From assembly GCA_030065975.1 (NCBI GenBank), contig JASJCN010000036.1, positions 1 through 34,178 on the forward strand: a stretch of DNA of 34,178 nucleotides. Reading direction: 5' to 3'. The stretch comes from Myxococcota bacterium (GTDB lineage: Bacteria; Myxococcota_A; UBA9160; UBA6930). Of this stretch, positions 14,392 to 22,056 are shown piece by piece; position 1 is the stretch's first letter; each line of letters begins with the position of its first letter. Below the pieces are notes generated by a model, which saw only the letters and a program-made list of their open reading frames with translations, had not been told where the DNA came from and ran no database searches. A program made the position numbers and the translations under genes.

Positions 14392-15684
14392 ATGAGAGAC
14401 GATCAGACGGGGCCGGCTCGGGATCGCGAGGGCCGCGCCGCTCGCGAGGAGCGAGGGCGTCCGCCGCGGCGCATCGTCGTCGTGTCGGGCGGCGGCATCG
14501 CTGCCTACAAGATCCCCGACCTGGTGCGGAAGCTGGTTCGCGCCGGACACTCCGTGCGCTGCGCCCTCACGCCCGCGGCCGCGTCCTTCGTCTCGCCGCT
14601 CGCCCTGCAGACGGTGAGCGGCGAGCCGGTGCGCCAGAGCCTGCTCGACCCGGGCGAGGAAGGACAGATCGGCCACATCGACCTGGCCGACTGGGCGGAG
14701 CTGGTGATCGTCGCTCCGGCGACGGCGAATCTGCTCGCGCGCATGGCCCACGGCCTCGCCGACGACCTCGTGACCACCGTTTTGCTCGCGACGAGGGCGC
14801 CAGTCCTCGTTGCACCGGCTATGAACCTGAATATGTGGGATCACCCCGCGACTCGACAAAACCTAGACATCCTCCGCTCCCGCGGGGTCCACATGGTGGG
14901 TCCCGACTCGGGTGAGCTGGCCTGCGGCTGGGAAGGCGCCGGGCGGATGTCCGAGCCCGCGGCCATCGCTGAGGTCGCCGAGAGCGTGCTGTGCCCGGAC
15001 ACCCTCGCCGGCGAGCGCGTGCTGATCACCGCCGGCGGCACCCGCGAGGCCCTCGACCCCGTCCGGGCGCTCACCAATCGCTCGTCGGGCAAGATGGGCT
15101 ATGCGCTGGCCGCCGAGGCCGCCCGTCGGGGCGCCGAGGTGGTGCTGGTGTCCGCCCCGACGAACTTGCCGATCCCCGTCGGGGTCCGGCGGGTCGACGT
15201 GGAGTCCGCTCTCGAGATGCGGAGCGCCGTGCTGGACGAGATCGATGCTTGTGGCATCGCCATCTGCTGCGCCGCGGTGGCGGACTTCCGGCCCGCCGAA
15301 GCCGCTTCCCGGAAGATCAAGAAGGAAGATCTCGAGCCCGACGCCGGCCTGCGGCTCGAGCTGGTCCGCAATCCCGACATCCTGGCCGAGATCGCAGCCC
15401 CCGGCGGCGAGCGGGCCCGGCGCGTGGTGGTGGGCTTCGCGGCCGAGAGCCACGACGTGATCGGCGCCTCCGAGCGCAAGCTCGCGCGGAAGGGCTGCGA
15501 CCTGCTGGTCGCCAACGACATCTCGCGTCGGGACGCGGGCTTCGAGACGGACACCAACGCGGTGATCCTGCTCGAGCCGGGAGCGGGCCCCGAGGAGCTC
15601 CCGCTGCTTCCGAAGGGCGAGGTGGCGGCGCGCATCCTGGATCGCGTGGACAAGATCCGTGGCGAGCGGAGCTCGCGGTCATGA
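14392..15684 (+). CDS. coaBC: bifunctional phosphopantothenoylcysteine decarboxylase/phosphopantothenate-cysteine ligase
   Basis: CoaBC joins cysteine to 4'-phosphopantothenate and decarboxylates the product to 4'-phosphopantetheine, the substrate of CoaD. The 430-residue protein has the CoaC flavoprotein half with SGGGIAAYK at 32-40, catalytic His95 in GHIDLADW, PAMNLNMW at 142-149 and the redox Cys178 in GELACGWEG. The CoaB half begins LITAGGTREALDPVRALTNRSSGKMG and has KIKKE, a lysine-rich loop typical of the ligase. The N-terminal 26 residues are charged and not conserved. I prefer the ATG at 14392; a GTG sits immediately before it and neither has a strong ribosome-binding site. Its stop overlaps the next start in an ATGA, coupling it to the membrane protease, an unusual partner. 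Confidence 0.97.
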   Translation: MRDDQTGPARDREGRAAREERGRPPRRIVVVSGGGIAAYKIPDLVRKLVRAGHSVRCALTPAAASFVSPLALQTVSGEPVRQSLLDPGEEGQIGHIDLADWAELVIVAPATANLLARMAHGLADDLVTTVLLATRAPVLVAPAMNLNMWDHPATRQNLDILRSRGVHMVGPDSGELACGWEGAGRMSEPAAIAEVAESVLCPDTLAGERVLITAGGTREALDPVRALTNRSSGKMGYALAAEAARRGAEVVLVSAPTNLPIPVGVRRVDVESALEMRSAVLDEIDACGIAICCAAVADFRPAEAASRKIKKEDLEPDAGLRLELVRNPDILAEIAAPGGERARRVVVGFAAESHDVIGASERKLARKGCDLLVANDISRRDAGFETDTNAVILLEPGAGPEELPLLPKGEVAARILDRVDKIRGERSSRS

Positions 15685-17156
15685 GTGCCCTGCAACTTCG
15701 CAAGCGAGGCATCGGCCGACAGATCGGCTTCCTGTTCCTGCTCCTCGTCGGAACCTTCGGCCTCCTGGCCGGCGACCGCGCCGTCGGGTCGGAGGCCACG
15801 GGCTCGGAGGCCGCCGACCGCGACACGGGCTCGGAGGCCGAGGCCGAGGTGACGACGCGCGGCGGCCCGCTGCACGTGGTCACCATCTCCGGCTCGATCA
15901 ATCCGGCCTCCGCGGACTACCTGATCCAGGCCATCGAGGACGCCCACACCGGCAGCGCCGGCGCCCTGCTGCTCGAGCTCGACACGCCGGGTGGGCTGGT
16001 GGCGTCCACCAAGGACATCATCCAGGCGATGCTCGGCTCCAAGGTGCCGATCATCGTCTACGTGTCGCCCGCGGGCGCGTGGGCCGGCTCGGCCGGCACC
16101 TTCATCACCCTGGCCGGGCACGTGGCGGCCATGGCGCCCGGCTCGAGCATCGGGGCGGCGTCCCCGGTCGGGATCGGCGGCGGCAACCCGGGCGGCAGCC
16201 CGGCTCCGGCGGCTCCCGGCGAAGAGGGCCAGCCGGCCCCCGCTGCCGAGAACGCCGCGGCCCAGAAGGCGGAGAACCTGCTCTCGGCGTTCATCGAGTC
16301 GATCGCCGAGCAGCGCAATCGGAACGTGGAGTGGGCGCGGGAGGCGGTGACCGACGCCGTCGCCGTCACGGCCGACGAGGCCGCCGAGCTCAACGTGATC
16401 GACTTCGTGGCCCAGGATCGCCGCGACCTGCTCGAGAAGACCGCGGGCGTGTCCTTCGACCTGGCGGGCGAGCCGACCCGCCTCGAGCTGGCCGACGCCC
16501 AGGTCGTCGACGTCGAGATGAAGCTCATGACGAAGATCCTGAACGTCATCGTCGACCCCAACGTGGCCGTGCTGCTCTTCATGGGTGGCCTGCTCGGGCT
16601 CTACATGGAGTTCAACAACCCCGGCCTGATCATCCCCGGCGCGCTCGGGGCCGTGAGCCTGATGCTCGCGATGATCGCCATGCAGATCCTGCCCTTCTCG
16701 TGGGTGGGCGTGCTGCTGATCCTGATCGGGATCGGGTTCTTCGTGGCCGAGCTCTTCTTCACGTCCTTCGGCGTGCTCTTCGCGCTCGGGGTCGGCTCGC
16801 TGCTCCTCGGCGGCTCGATGATCTTCGACCGGCCCGAGGTCTCGGACCTCAACGTCTCCTTCTGGCCGGTCCTCGTGCCCGCCGTGGGGGGCATGGCCGC
16901 CTTCGCCGCCATCGTCGTGTTCGCCGTCGGGCGCTCGATGGGCCGCGCCCAGGTGGCGGGCACCTCGGAGCTGGTCGGCATGAGAGGCATGGCCTCGACG
17001 GCGCTCGACCCCGCTGGCACGGTCTTCGTGCGAGGCGAGTACTGGCGTGCCCGCTCCCAGGAGGGCGCGATCGAAGAGGGCACCCCGGTCGAGGCGGTCG
17101 ATGTCGACGGCCTCGAGCTCCGGGTCCGGTCCGTCGAGCGGGCGACCCGCTCCTGA
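15681..17156 (+). CDS. NfeD-type membrane serine protease (ClpP-class domain plus NfeD/OB domain)
   Basis: A 491-residue long-form NfeD protein. A signal or anchor helix is at about 12-31. The ClpP/crotonase-like protease domain follows (about 64-275) with LELDTPGGLVAST at 98-110 and the probable nucleophile Ser137 in GSAGTFITLAG. A candidate general-base lysine is Lys196 in AAQKAENLL. Five hydrophobic segments (about 290-440) precede a C-terminal OB-fold-like domain (GMRGMASTALDP...GEYWRARS). In archaea such proteases cut the C-terminus of their partner stomatin, and here a slipin gene follows 92 bases downstream. A Gly/Pro/Ala-rich insertion (about 164-192) lies between the nucleophile and lysine. 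The N-terminal linker repeats GSEA three times. The ATG overlaps the coaBC stop (ATGA). Confidence 0.93.
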   Translation: MSALQLRKRGIGRQIGFLFLLLVGTFGLLAGDRAVGSEATGSEAADRDTGSEAEAEVTTRGGPLHVVTISGSINPASADYLIQAIEDAHTGSAGALLLELDTPGGLVASTKDIIQAMLGSKVPIIVYVSPAGAWAGSAGTFITLAGHVAAMAPGSSIGAASPVGIGGGNPGGSPAPAAPGEEGQPAPAAENAAAQKAENLLSAFIESIAEQRNRNVEWAREAVTDAVAVTADEAAELNVIDFVAQDRRDLLEKTAGVSFDLAGEPTRLELADAQVVDVEMKLMTKILNVIVDPNVAVLLFMGGLLGLYMEFNNPGLIIPGALGAVSLMLAMIAMQILPFSWVGVLLILIGIGFFVAELFFTSFGVLFALGVGSLLLGGSMIFDRPEVSDLNVSFWPVLVPAVGGMAAFAAIVVFAVGRSMGRAQVAGTSELVGMRGMASTALDPAGTVFVRGEYWRARSQEGAIEEGTPVEAVDVDGLELRVRSVERATRS

Positions 17157-17182
17157 GCTCCACCACTCCCCGGCCCACCGGC

Positions 17183-17212
17183 TTGCGCACCGAACCCGTC
17201 GCTGCCTAGGGT
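17183..17212 (+). promoter_or_regulatory. candidate sigma-70 promoter upstream of the slipin gene
   Basis: TTGCGC (17183-17188), an 18-base spacer and TAGGGT (17207-17212) lie about 37 bases before the slipin start. Immediately downstream the 13-base direct repeat TCGTCCCCAGA(A/G)(A/G) occurs twice in tandem (17212 and 17225), then a very strong AGGAGGAGGA ribosome-binding site. The promoter is plausible but unverified. Confidence 0.3.
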
Positions 17213-17248
17213 CGTCCCCAGAAATCGTCCCCAGAGGAGGAGGATTCC

Positions 17249-18046
17249 ATGTTGCTACCGCCCATCATCGGTGTCGGCGTCCTGTTGGCGCTGCTCTTCT
17301 CCGGCCTGCGCGTGCTCCAGGAGTACGAGCGGGGCGTGATCTTCCGACTCGGCCGCTTCTCCGGCGTCAAGGAAGCGGGCATCAAGTGGATCATCCCGTT
17401 CGTCGACCGGCTGGTGCGGATCAGCCTGCGCGAGATCGTGATGGACGTCCCCGTGCAGGAGGTGATCACGCGGGACAACGTCTCGGTCAAGGTCAACGCG
17501 GTTCTCTACTTCCGGGTGCTGCACCCGGAGAAGGCCGTGATCCAGGTCGAGAACTACCTGTACGGCACCTCGCAGCTGGCCCAGACCACCCTGCGGAGCG
17601 TCTGCGGTCAGGCCGAGCTCGACGAGCTCCTGGCCGAGCGGGAGTCGATCAACCGCCAGCTCCAGGAGATCATCGACCTCCAGACCGAGCCCTGGGGCGT
17701 GAAGGTCCGGGCGGTCGAGGTCAAGCAGATCGACCTGCCGGCGGACATGCAGCGGGCCATGGCCAAGCAGGCCGAGGCCGAGCGCGAGAAGCGGTCCAAG
17801 ATCATCCACGCCGAGGGTGAGGCCCAGGCCGCCGAGCGCCTGGCCGAGGCCTCCGCAGTCCTCGACCGGCAACCGTCCGCGCTCCAACTGCGCTATCTCC
17901 AGACCCTCTCGGAAATCGCCACCGAGAACAGCTCGTCGATCGTGTTCCCGATCCCGATCGACATCCTGAAGCCCTTCTACGGCGAGATGGCTGGCCAGGT
18001 GGCCGAGCGCATCGAGCAAGGTGGGGAGGGCGGCCACCGGGGCTGA
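17249..18046 (+). CDS. slipin (stomatin-like SPFH/Band 7 protein)
   Basis: A 265-residue membrane-anchored scaffold of the SPFH family. One N-terminal hydrophobic helix (about 4-20) is followed by the slipin signature [17 protein letters not shown] at 23-39, then [19 protein letters not shown] and [25 protein letters not shown] charged alanine/glutamate coiled coil (about 170-205, [25 protein letters not shown]) precedes the conserved [11 protein letters not shown] and an [10 protein letters not shown] tail. The ATG has an excellent AGGAGG ribosome-binding site at spacing 6-7. Slipins form oligomeric rings in the inner membrane and pair genetically with long NfeD proteases, as here. No catalytic activity is expected. 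hflK follows 61 bases downstream, so three SPFH genes are consecutive. Confidence 0.95.
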   Translation: MLLPPIIGVGVLLALLFSGLRVLQEYERGVIFRLGRFSGVKEAGIKWIIPFVDRLVRISLREIVMDVPVQEVITRDNVSVKVNAVLYFRVLHPEKAVIQVENYLYGTSQLAQTTLRSVCGQAELDELLAERESINRQLQEIIDLQTEPWGVKVRAVEVKQIDLPADMQRAMAKQAEAEREKRSKIIHAEGEAQAAERLAEASAVLDRQPSALQLRYLQTLSEIATENSSSIVFPIPIDILKPFYGEMAGQVAERIEQGGEGGHRG

Positions 18047-18107
18047 GTCGACCCGAGCACCCGTAGAGCAGGACGAGCAGAGCAGGACCGGGTCTGGAGG
18101 GGGCGAG

Positions 18108-19103
18108 ATGGCCAAGGGAGACACGGACAGGGAAGTGCGGGGAGGAGTGGCGCGAGTCTTCCGCCTGCTCCTCTTCGCATTCGTCGCGGTCGCCGGGATC
18201 GGTGTCTGGGTCTACTTCACGGCCTGGCAGACGCTCAGGCCCGGCGAGGCGGCCGTCATCCTGCGGCTGGGGGAGTTCGATCGGATCCGCACGCAGGAGG
18301 GCTTCTTCGTGCACCTCCCGTATCCGATCGAGACCCGCGAGGTGCTGAACGTGGGGGCGAGCCAGCGGCGCGAGTTCGGAAGCGTCGACGCCAGCGAGGG
18401 CGTGGCCTTCACCGAGTCGATCATGCAGACCGGCGACCAGAACATCGTGCAGGTCGAGTTCGTCGTGCAGTACCGGATCGGCAACCCCTTCCTGTACCGC
18501 TACCGAGGCAACGCGGTCGACAAGCTGCTCCGCGACGGTGCCCAGGCCGCGATGCGCGAGGTCGTCGGGCGCAACACCATCGACGGTGTCCTCTCCGAGC
18601 GGCGCGGCGTGGTGGCGGCCGAGGCCGCCGACCAGCTCCAGGCGATCATGGACCGCTACGAGACCGGCCTGTTGATCGAGAACGTCGAGCTGCAGGAGGT
18701 GCAGCCGCCGGCGGCCGTGCGCGAGGCCTTCGACGACGTGATCGCGGCCAACCAGGACCGCAACCGCCAGATCAACGAGGCCGAGGGCTACGCCAACGAG
18801 ATCCTGCCGCGAGCCCGGGCCCAGGCCGGCGAGATCGCGGCCGAGGCCGCCGCCTACCGCGATGCGAAGATCGCCCAGGCGCGAGGCGACGCCGAGCGCT
18901 TCCTGGCCATCGTCGCCGAGTACGACAAGGCGCCGGAGATCACGCGCACGCGGCTGTATCTCGAGACCATGGAGCGGGTGCTGCCCAAGGTGAACAAGGT
19001 GATCGTCGAGCCCGGCGCTGCGACGGTGCTGCCCTACCTGCCGCTTCCCGGCGGTGGAACGGCGTCCGCACCCGCCGCCCCGGCACCGGGGGTCGCCCGA
19101 TGA
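18108..19103 (+). CDS. hflK: HflK, SPFH-family modulator of FtsH
   Basis: HflK and HflC form a large periplasmic cage around the FtsH protease at the inner membrane and control its access to substrates. The 331-residue product has one membrane helix (about 19-41, FRLLLFAFVAVAGIGVWVYF), LRPGEAAVILRLGEFDR, HLPYPIETREVLNVG, and ESIMQTGDQNIVQVEFVVQYRI, which is diagnostic for HflK. Its SPFH tail contains INEAEGYANEILPRARAQAGEI. The N-terminal segment is much shorter than in E. coli (no Gly-rich leader), and the C-terminus is proline- and alanine-rich. The ATG at 18108 has GGAGG in front; an earlier in-frame ATG overlaps the slipin gene. The stop overlaps the hflC start (ATGA). No ftsH, hfq or hflX is in the window. 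Confidence 0.95.
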   Translation: MAKGDTDREVRGGVARVFRLLLFAFVAVAGIGVWVYFTAWQTLRPGEAAVILRLGEFDRIRTQEGFFVHLPYPIETREVLNVGASQRREFGSVDASEGVAFTESIMQTGDQNIVQVEFVVQYRIGNPFLYRYRGNAVDKLLRDGAQAAMREVVGRNTIDGVLSERRGVVAAEAADQLQAIMDRYETGLLIENVELQEVQPPAAVREAFDDVIAANQDRNRQINEAEGYANEILPRARAQAGEIAAEAAAYRDAKIAQARGDAERFLAIVAEYDKAPEITRTRLYLETMERVLPKVNKVIVEPGAATVLPYLPLPGGGTASAPAAPAPGVAR

Positions 19104-19972
19104 GAGGCCTGCTGATCATCCTGCTGGTGCTCGCGTTGCTCGTGGGCGGCATGAGCTACGGGGGCTTCGGCCCGATCGTCCTGAACGCCGAAGGAGAGCA
19201 GCGGCTGACCTTCTTCCTGGGCAATCCGGTGACGACGGTGACCGAGCCGGGCATCTCCTTCACGTATCCCTTCGTGACCACCCAGGTCTTCGACGGCCGC
19301 TGGCGACATCTCTCCTCGAGCCCCAAGGAGATCCCGACCTTCGATCAGGAGCGCATCGTGGTCGACCACTACGTGGTGTGGCGCATCTCCGATCCGCTCC
19401 GCTTCCGCCGGCGCTTCCCGATCGCGGACGAGGCCGACAAGCAGATCGACCAGCTGGTGCGCGGCCAGGTGCGCGAGGTGATCGGCCAGAAGACCCTGAC
19501 CCAGGTGCTGAAGGACGAGCGCACGCAGATCATGGACACCATCACCGACGTGAGTCAGGTGGCCGTGAAGGACTTCGGCGTCGAGATCGCCGACGTCCGC
19601 ATCAACCGGACCGAGCTTCCCAAGGGCACCGAGGGCAACGTCTTCGCGCGCATGCGCGCCGAGCGCGAGCGGCTGGCGAAGAAGTACCGCGCCGAGGGCG
19701 AGGAGCAGGCGCGGCGCATCCGGGCCGAGGCCGACCGCGAGTCGACGGTGCTCGTGGCCGAGGCGCGAGGCGCCGCCGAGGTGGCGCGCGGCACCGGCGA
19801 CGCCGAGTCGGTCCGCATCTACGCGGAGGCCTACGGCAGGAACGCCGAGTTCTACGAGTTCCAGCGGAACCTCGAGGCGTACGAGAAGACCCTCGGTGAG
19901 GGGACGACCCTCGTGCTGCCGCCGGACCACGAGTTCTTCAAGCTGCTCGGGGGCAGCGTCGCGCCCCAGTGA
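19100..19972 (+). CDS. hflC: HflC, SPFH-family modulator of FtsH
   Basis: The 290-residue partner of HflK. The N-terminal helix (3-18, GLLIILLVLALLVGG) anchors it in the inner membrane. It has LTFFLGNPVTTVTEPGISFTYPF and RIVVDHYVVWRISDPLRF, the HflC form of the SPFH core, then VKDFGVEIADVRINRTELP and NVFARMRAERERLAKKYRAEGEEQARRIRAEADRE in separate stretches of the coiled coil. A hydrophobic C-terminal part (EFFKLLGG) matches the family end. Length is close to the usual 290-335. The ATGA overlap with hflK implies coupled, stoichiometric synthesis, as expected for a hetero-oligomer. It ends 12 bases from the stop of the convergent LptF-type gene. Confidence 0.95.
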   Translation: MRGLLIILLVLALLVGGMSYGGFGPIVLNAEGEQRLTFFLGNPVTTVTEPGISFTYPFVTTQVFDGRWRHLSSSPKEIPTFDQERIVVDHYVVWRISDPLRFRRRFPIADEADKQIDQLVRGQVREVIGQKTLTQVLKDERTQIMDTITDVSQVAVKDFGVEIADVRINRTELPKGTEGNVFARMRAERERLAKKYRAEGEEQARRIRAEADRESTVLVAEARGAAEVARGTGDAESVRIYAEAYGRNAEFYEFQRNLEAYEKTLGEGTTLVLPPDHEFFKLLGGSVAPQ

Positions 19973-19984
19973 GCGCGAGCTCGG

Positions 19985-21055
19985 CTACTGGGACACCCGC
20001 GAGAGCTGCCACCCGCCGTAGCCGAAGAAGAGCAGGAGGCCGCCCCACGGCGCCACCGCCGGGGACACGCCGAGGGGAACCAGCGCGTCGCCGTACTCGC
20101 GCAGGCACACGAAGAGGAAGAGCAGCACGACGCCTTGCAAGGCCGGCAGGGAGAGGCTGCGCGTCTGCTCGACGCGCAGCCCGAGTGGGATCGCGAGCAG
20201 CGCGAAGAGGACCACGAGGAACGGGATGGTGAGCCGCTCGTGCACCAGCTCCCCGGCGCGACCCGGATTGCCTCCCTCGGCGCGCACGCTGCGCGCGTAG
20301 GACCAGAGCGACCAGACCGGAAGACCCGCCATCTCGGCCTCGCGGAGGCGGGGGCTCCGGTCCTCCGCCAGCTCGAGCTCGACGCGGTTCAGGCGTTCCT
20401 TCATGGGCTCGGCGTGGGGGTCGTCCGGGAGGAAGCGGCGGATGGTGGCGTCCCGGAACATCCAGCGCTGGGGGGCCAGGCGAGTGGCCTCGCTGGCGAC
20501 GATGCTGCGGATCAGCCGGCCGTCGCCGTCGCGCTCGTAGACCCGCACGTCCTTCACGGTCTCGGAGGCCGGGTCGTGGTCGCGGATGTTGAAGATGAAG
20601 CGACCCGTGTGGTACCAGACGGATCCCTTTGCCAGCGCGGGATCCGTGTTGCCCCGCAGCTGGTTCAGGGCGGAGGCGGCCCCGACGCTCAGGAACTCAC
20701 CGGAGAAGAGGGCGGCCACGGCGATCCCGCTGGCGATCACGAAGACGGGCACCAGGGCCCGCAGGGGGGCGACCCCGCCCGCCTTGATGGCGATGATCTC
20801 GCTGGTCCGGGCCGACTGGCCCAGGCAGACGAAGGCCCCGGTGAAGACCGCGATCGGGATCAGGTAGGGGAGGTAGAGCGCGGCCGTGCGGGTCAGCAGG
20901 TGGAAGAGGGCGCCCGTGGCCGTGGAGGAGATGGCCAGCACCTCGTCGATGTTCACCAGCATGTCGACGACGAGGACGACCAGGGCGAGAATCAGCAGCG
21001 ATCCGAGGAAGGCGCCGAAGAACTGGCGTCCGATGTAGCGCCACAGGGTCTGCAC
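19985..21055 (-). CDS. LptF/LptG-family permease of the LPS export complex
   Basis: A 356-residue inner-membrane permease of the YjgP/YjgQ family. Paired LptF and LptG with the LptB ATPase extract lipopolysaccharide from the inner membrane. It opens LWRYIGRQFFGAFLGSLLILALV, has a second and third helix (AALYLPYLIPIAVFTGAF region) with SEIIAIKAGGVAPLRAL, a periplasmic beta-jellyroll (about 125-265, including NQLRGNTDPALAKGSVWYH), then three C-terminal helices (IPFLVVLFALLAIPLGLR onward). Sequence does not clearly decide LptF from LptG, and no second permease is visible. The GTG at 21053-21055 puts the conserved tryptophan-rich start at the N-terminus; its ribosome-binding site is poor. It diverges from ribF across only 17 bases. 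Confidence 0.9.
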   Translation of the reverse strand: MQTLWRYIGRQFFGAFLGSLLILALVVLVVDMLVNIDEVLAISSTATGALFHLLTRTAALYLPYLIPIAVFTGAFVCLGQSARTSEIIAIKAGGVAPLRALVPVFVIASGIAVAALFSGEFLSVGAASALNQLRGNTDPALAKGSVWYHTGRFIFNIRDHDPASETVKDVRVYERDGDGRLIRSIVASEATRLAPQRWMFRDATIRRFLPDDPHAEPMKERLNRVELELAEDRSPRLREAEMAGLPVWSLWSYARSVRAEGGNPGRAGELVHERLTIPFLVVLFALLAIPLGLRVEQTRSLSLPALQGVVLLFLFVCLREYGDALVPLGVSPAVAPWGGLLLFFGYGGWQLSRVSQ

Positions 21056-21072
21056 GGCGCGGGAGTCTAGCC

Positions 21073-22056
21073 TTGAAGGTGGTGGAGGGCAGCAGCGCAC
21101 TCCGGAAGGAGACGGCCCAGACCGGCGGGGCCGGCGCCGCCGGCGCGGGGCGTCCGGTGCTGACCGTGGGGAACTTCGACGGGCTCCACGTCGGACACCG
21201 CTCGATCCTCGATACCGTGATCACGCGGGCCCGTGCCCTGGGCGGCCCGGCGGCCGTGTATACCTTCGAGCCCCACCCGCGCCGCGTGCTGCGCCCCGAG
21301 TCGTCGCCCCGGCTGCTGACCACGCTCGAGCAGAAGCTCGAGCTCCTGGAGGGCGCCGGCATCGATCTGGTGATCGTCGAGCCCTTCACGCGCGAGTTCG
21401 CGTCCCTGCCTCCCGAGGGCTTCGTGCGCGAGATCCTCCACGAGCGCATCGATCCGCGCGAGGTCTACGTCGGCTACGACTTCCGCTACGGCCGCGACCG
21501 CGAAGGATCCATGCGCACCCTCACCGAGATGGGCCCCCACCTGGGCTTCTCGGTCACGATCATTCCCGAGGTCACGGTCGGTGAACGCGACGTGAACTCG
21601 ACGCGGATCCGCTCGCTCCTCGAGGAGGGCGAGGTCGAGGAGGCGGCGGAGCTGCTCGTGCGGCCCTATGCGATCCGGGGCCGGGTGGTCGAAGGCGATC
21701 ACCGCGGACGCACCATCGGCTTTCCGACGATGAACCTCGACCCGGAGAACGAGATCCTTCCCTGCGCCGGCGTCTACGCCGGGGACCTGACCCTGCTCGA
21801 CGAGGGAGAGCCCGAAGCCGGATCGCGCTTCCCCGTGGTCACGAACGTCGGTCGGCGCCCGACCTTCAAGGACTCGGATCCGATGCTGGCGGAGGCCCAC
21901 GTGATCGGCGAGGGCTTCGACGCCTACGGCCGGCGCGTGGAGGTCTCCTTCCAGTACCGCCTGCGGGCGGAGCGACGCTTCGAGGACGTGGACGCCCTGC
22001 GTGCCCAGATCGCACGCGACGTCGAAGAGGCGCGCAAGCGGCTGGGCGCGGCTTGA
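21073..22056 (+). CDS. ribF: bifunctional riboflavin kinase/FAD synthetase
   Basis: RibF phosphorylates riboflavin to FMN and adenylylates FMN to FAD. The 327-residue protein has the FAD synthetase half with TVGNFDGLHVGH at 31-42, FEPHPRRVL, VGYDFRYGRDREG, and VNSTRIRSLLEEGEVEEAAELL. The kinase half has GRVVEGDHRGRTIGFPTMNL, CAGVYAG and TNVGRRPTF. Both halves are complete. I chose the TTG at 21073, preceded by GGGAG at a 7-base spacing, because it gives an LKVVEGSSAL start like the usual MKV start of RibF. A Gly/Ala-rich insertion (about 17-27) separates it from the core. Its stop overlaps the downstream start (TTGA). In some bacteria ribF follows truB; here it does not. Confidence 0.95.
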   Translation: MKVVEGSSALRKETAQTGGAGAAGAGRPVLTVGNFDGLHVGHRSILDTVITRARALGGPAAVYTFEPHPRRVLRPESSPRLLTTLEQKLELLEGAGIDLVIVEPFTREFASLPPEGFVREILHERIDPREVYVGYDFRYGRDREGSMRTLTEMGPHLGFSVTIIPEVTVGERDVNSTRIRSLLEEGEVEEAAELLVRPYAIRGRVVEGDHRGRTIGFPTMNLDPENEILPCAGVYAGDLTLLDEGEPEAGSRFPVVTNVGRRPTFKDSDPMLAEAHVIGEGFDAYGRRVEVSFQYRLRAERRFEDVDALRAQIARDVEEARKRLGAA

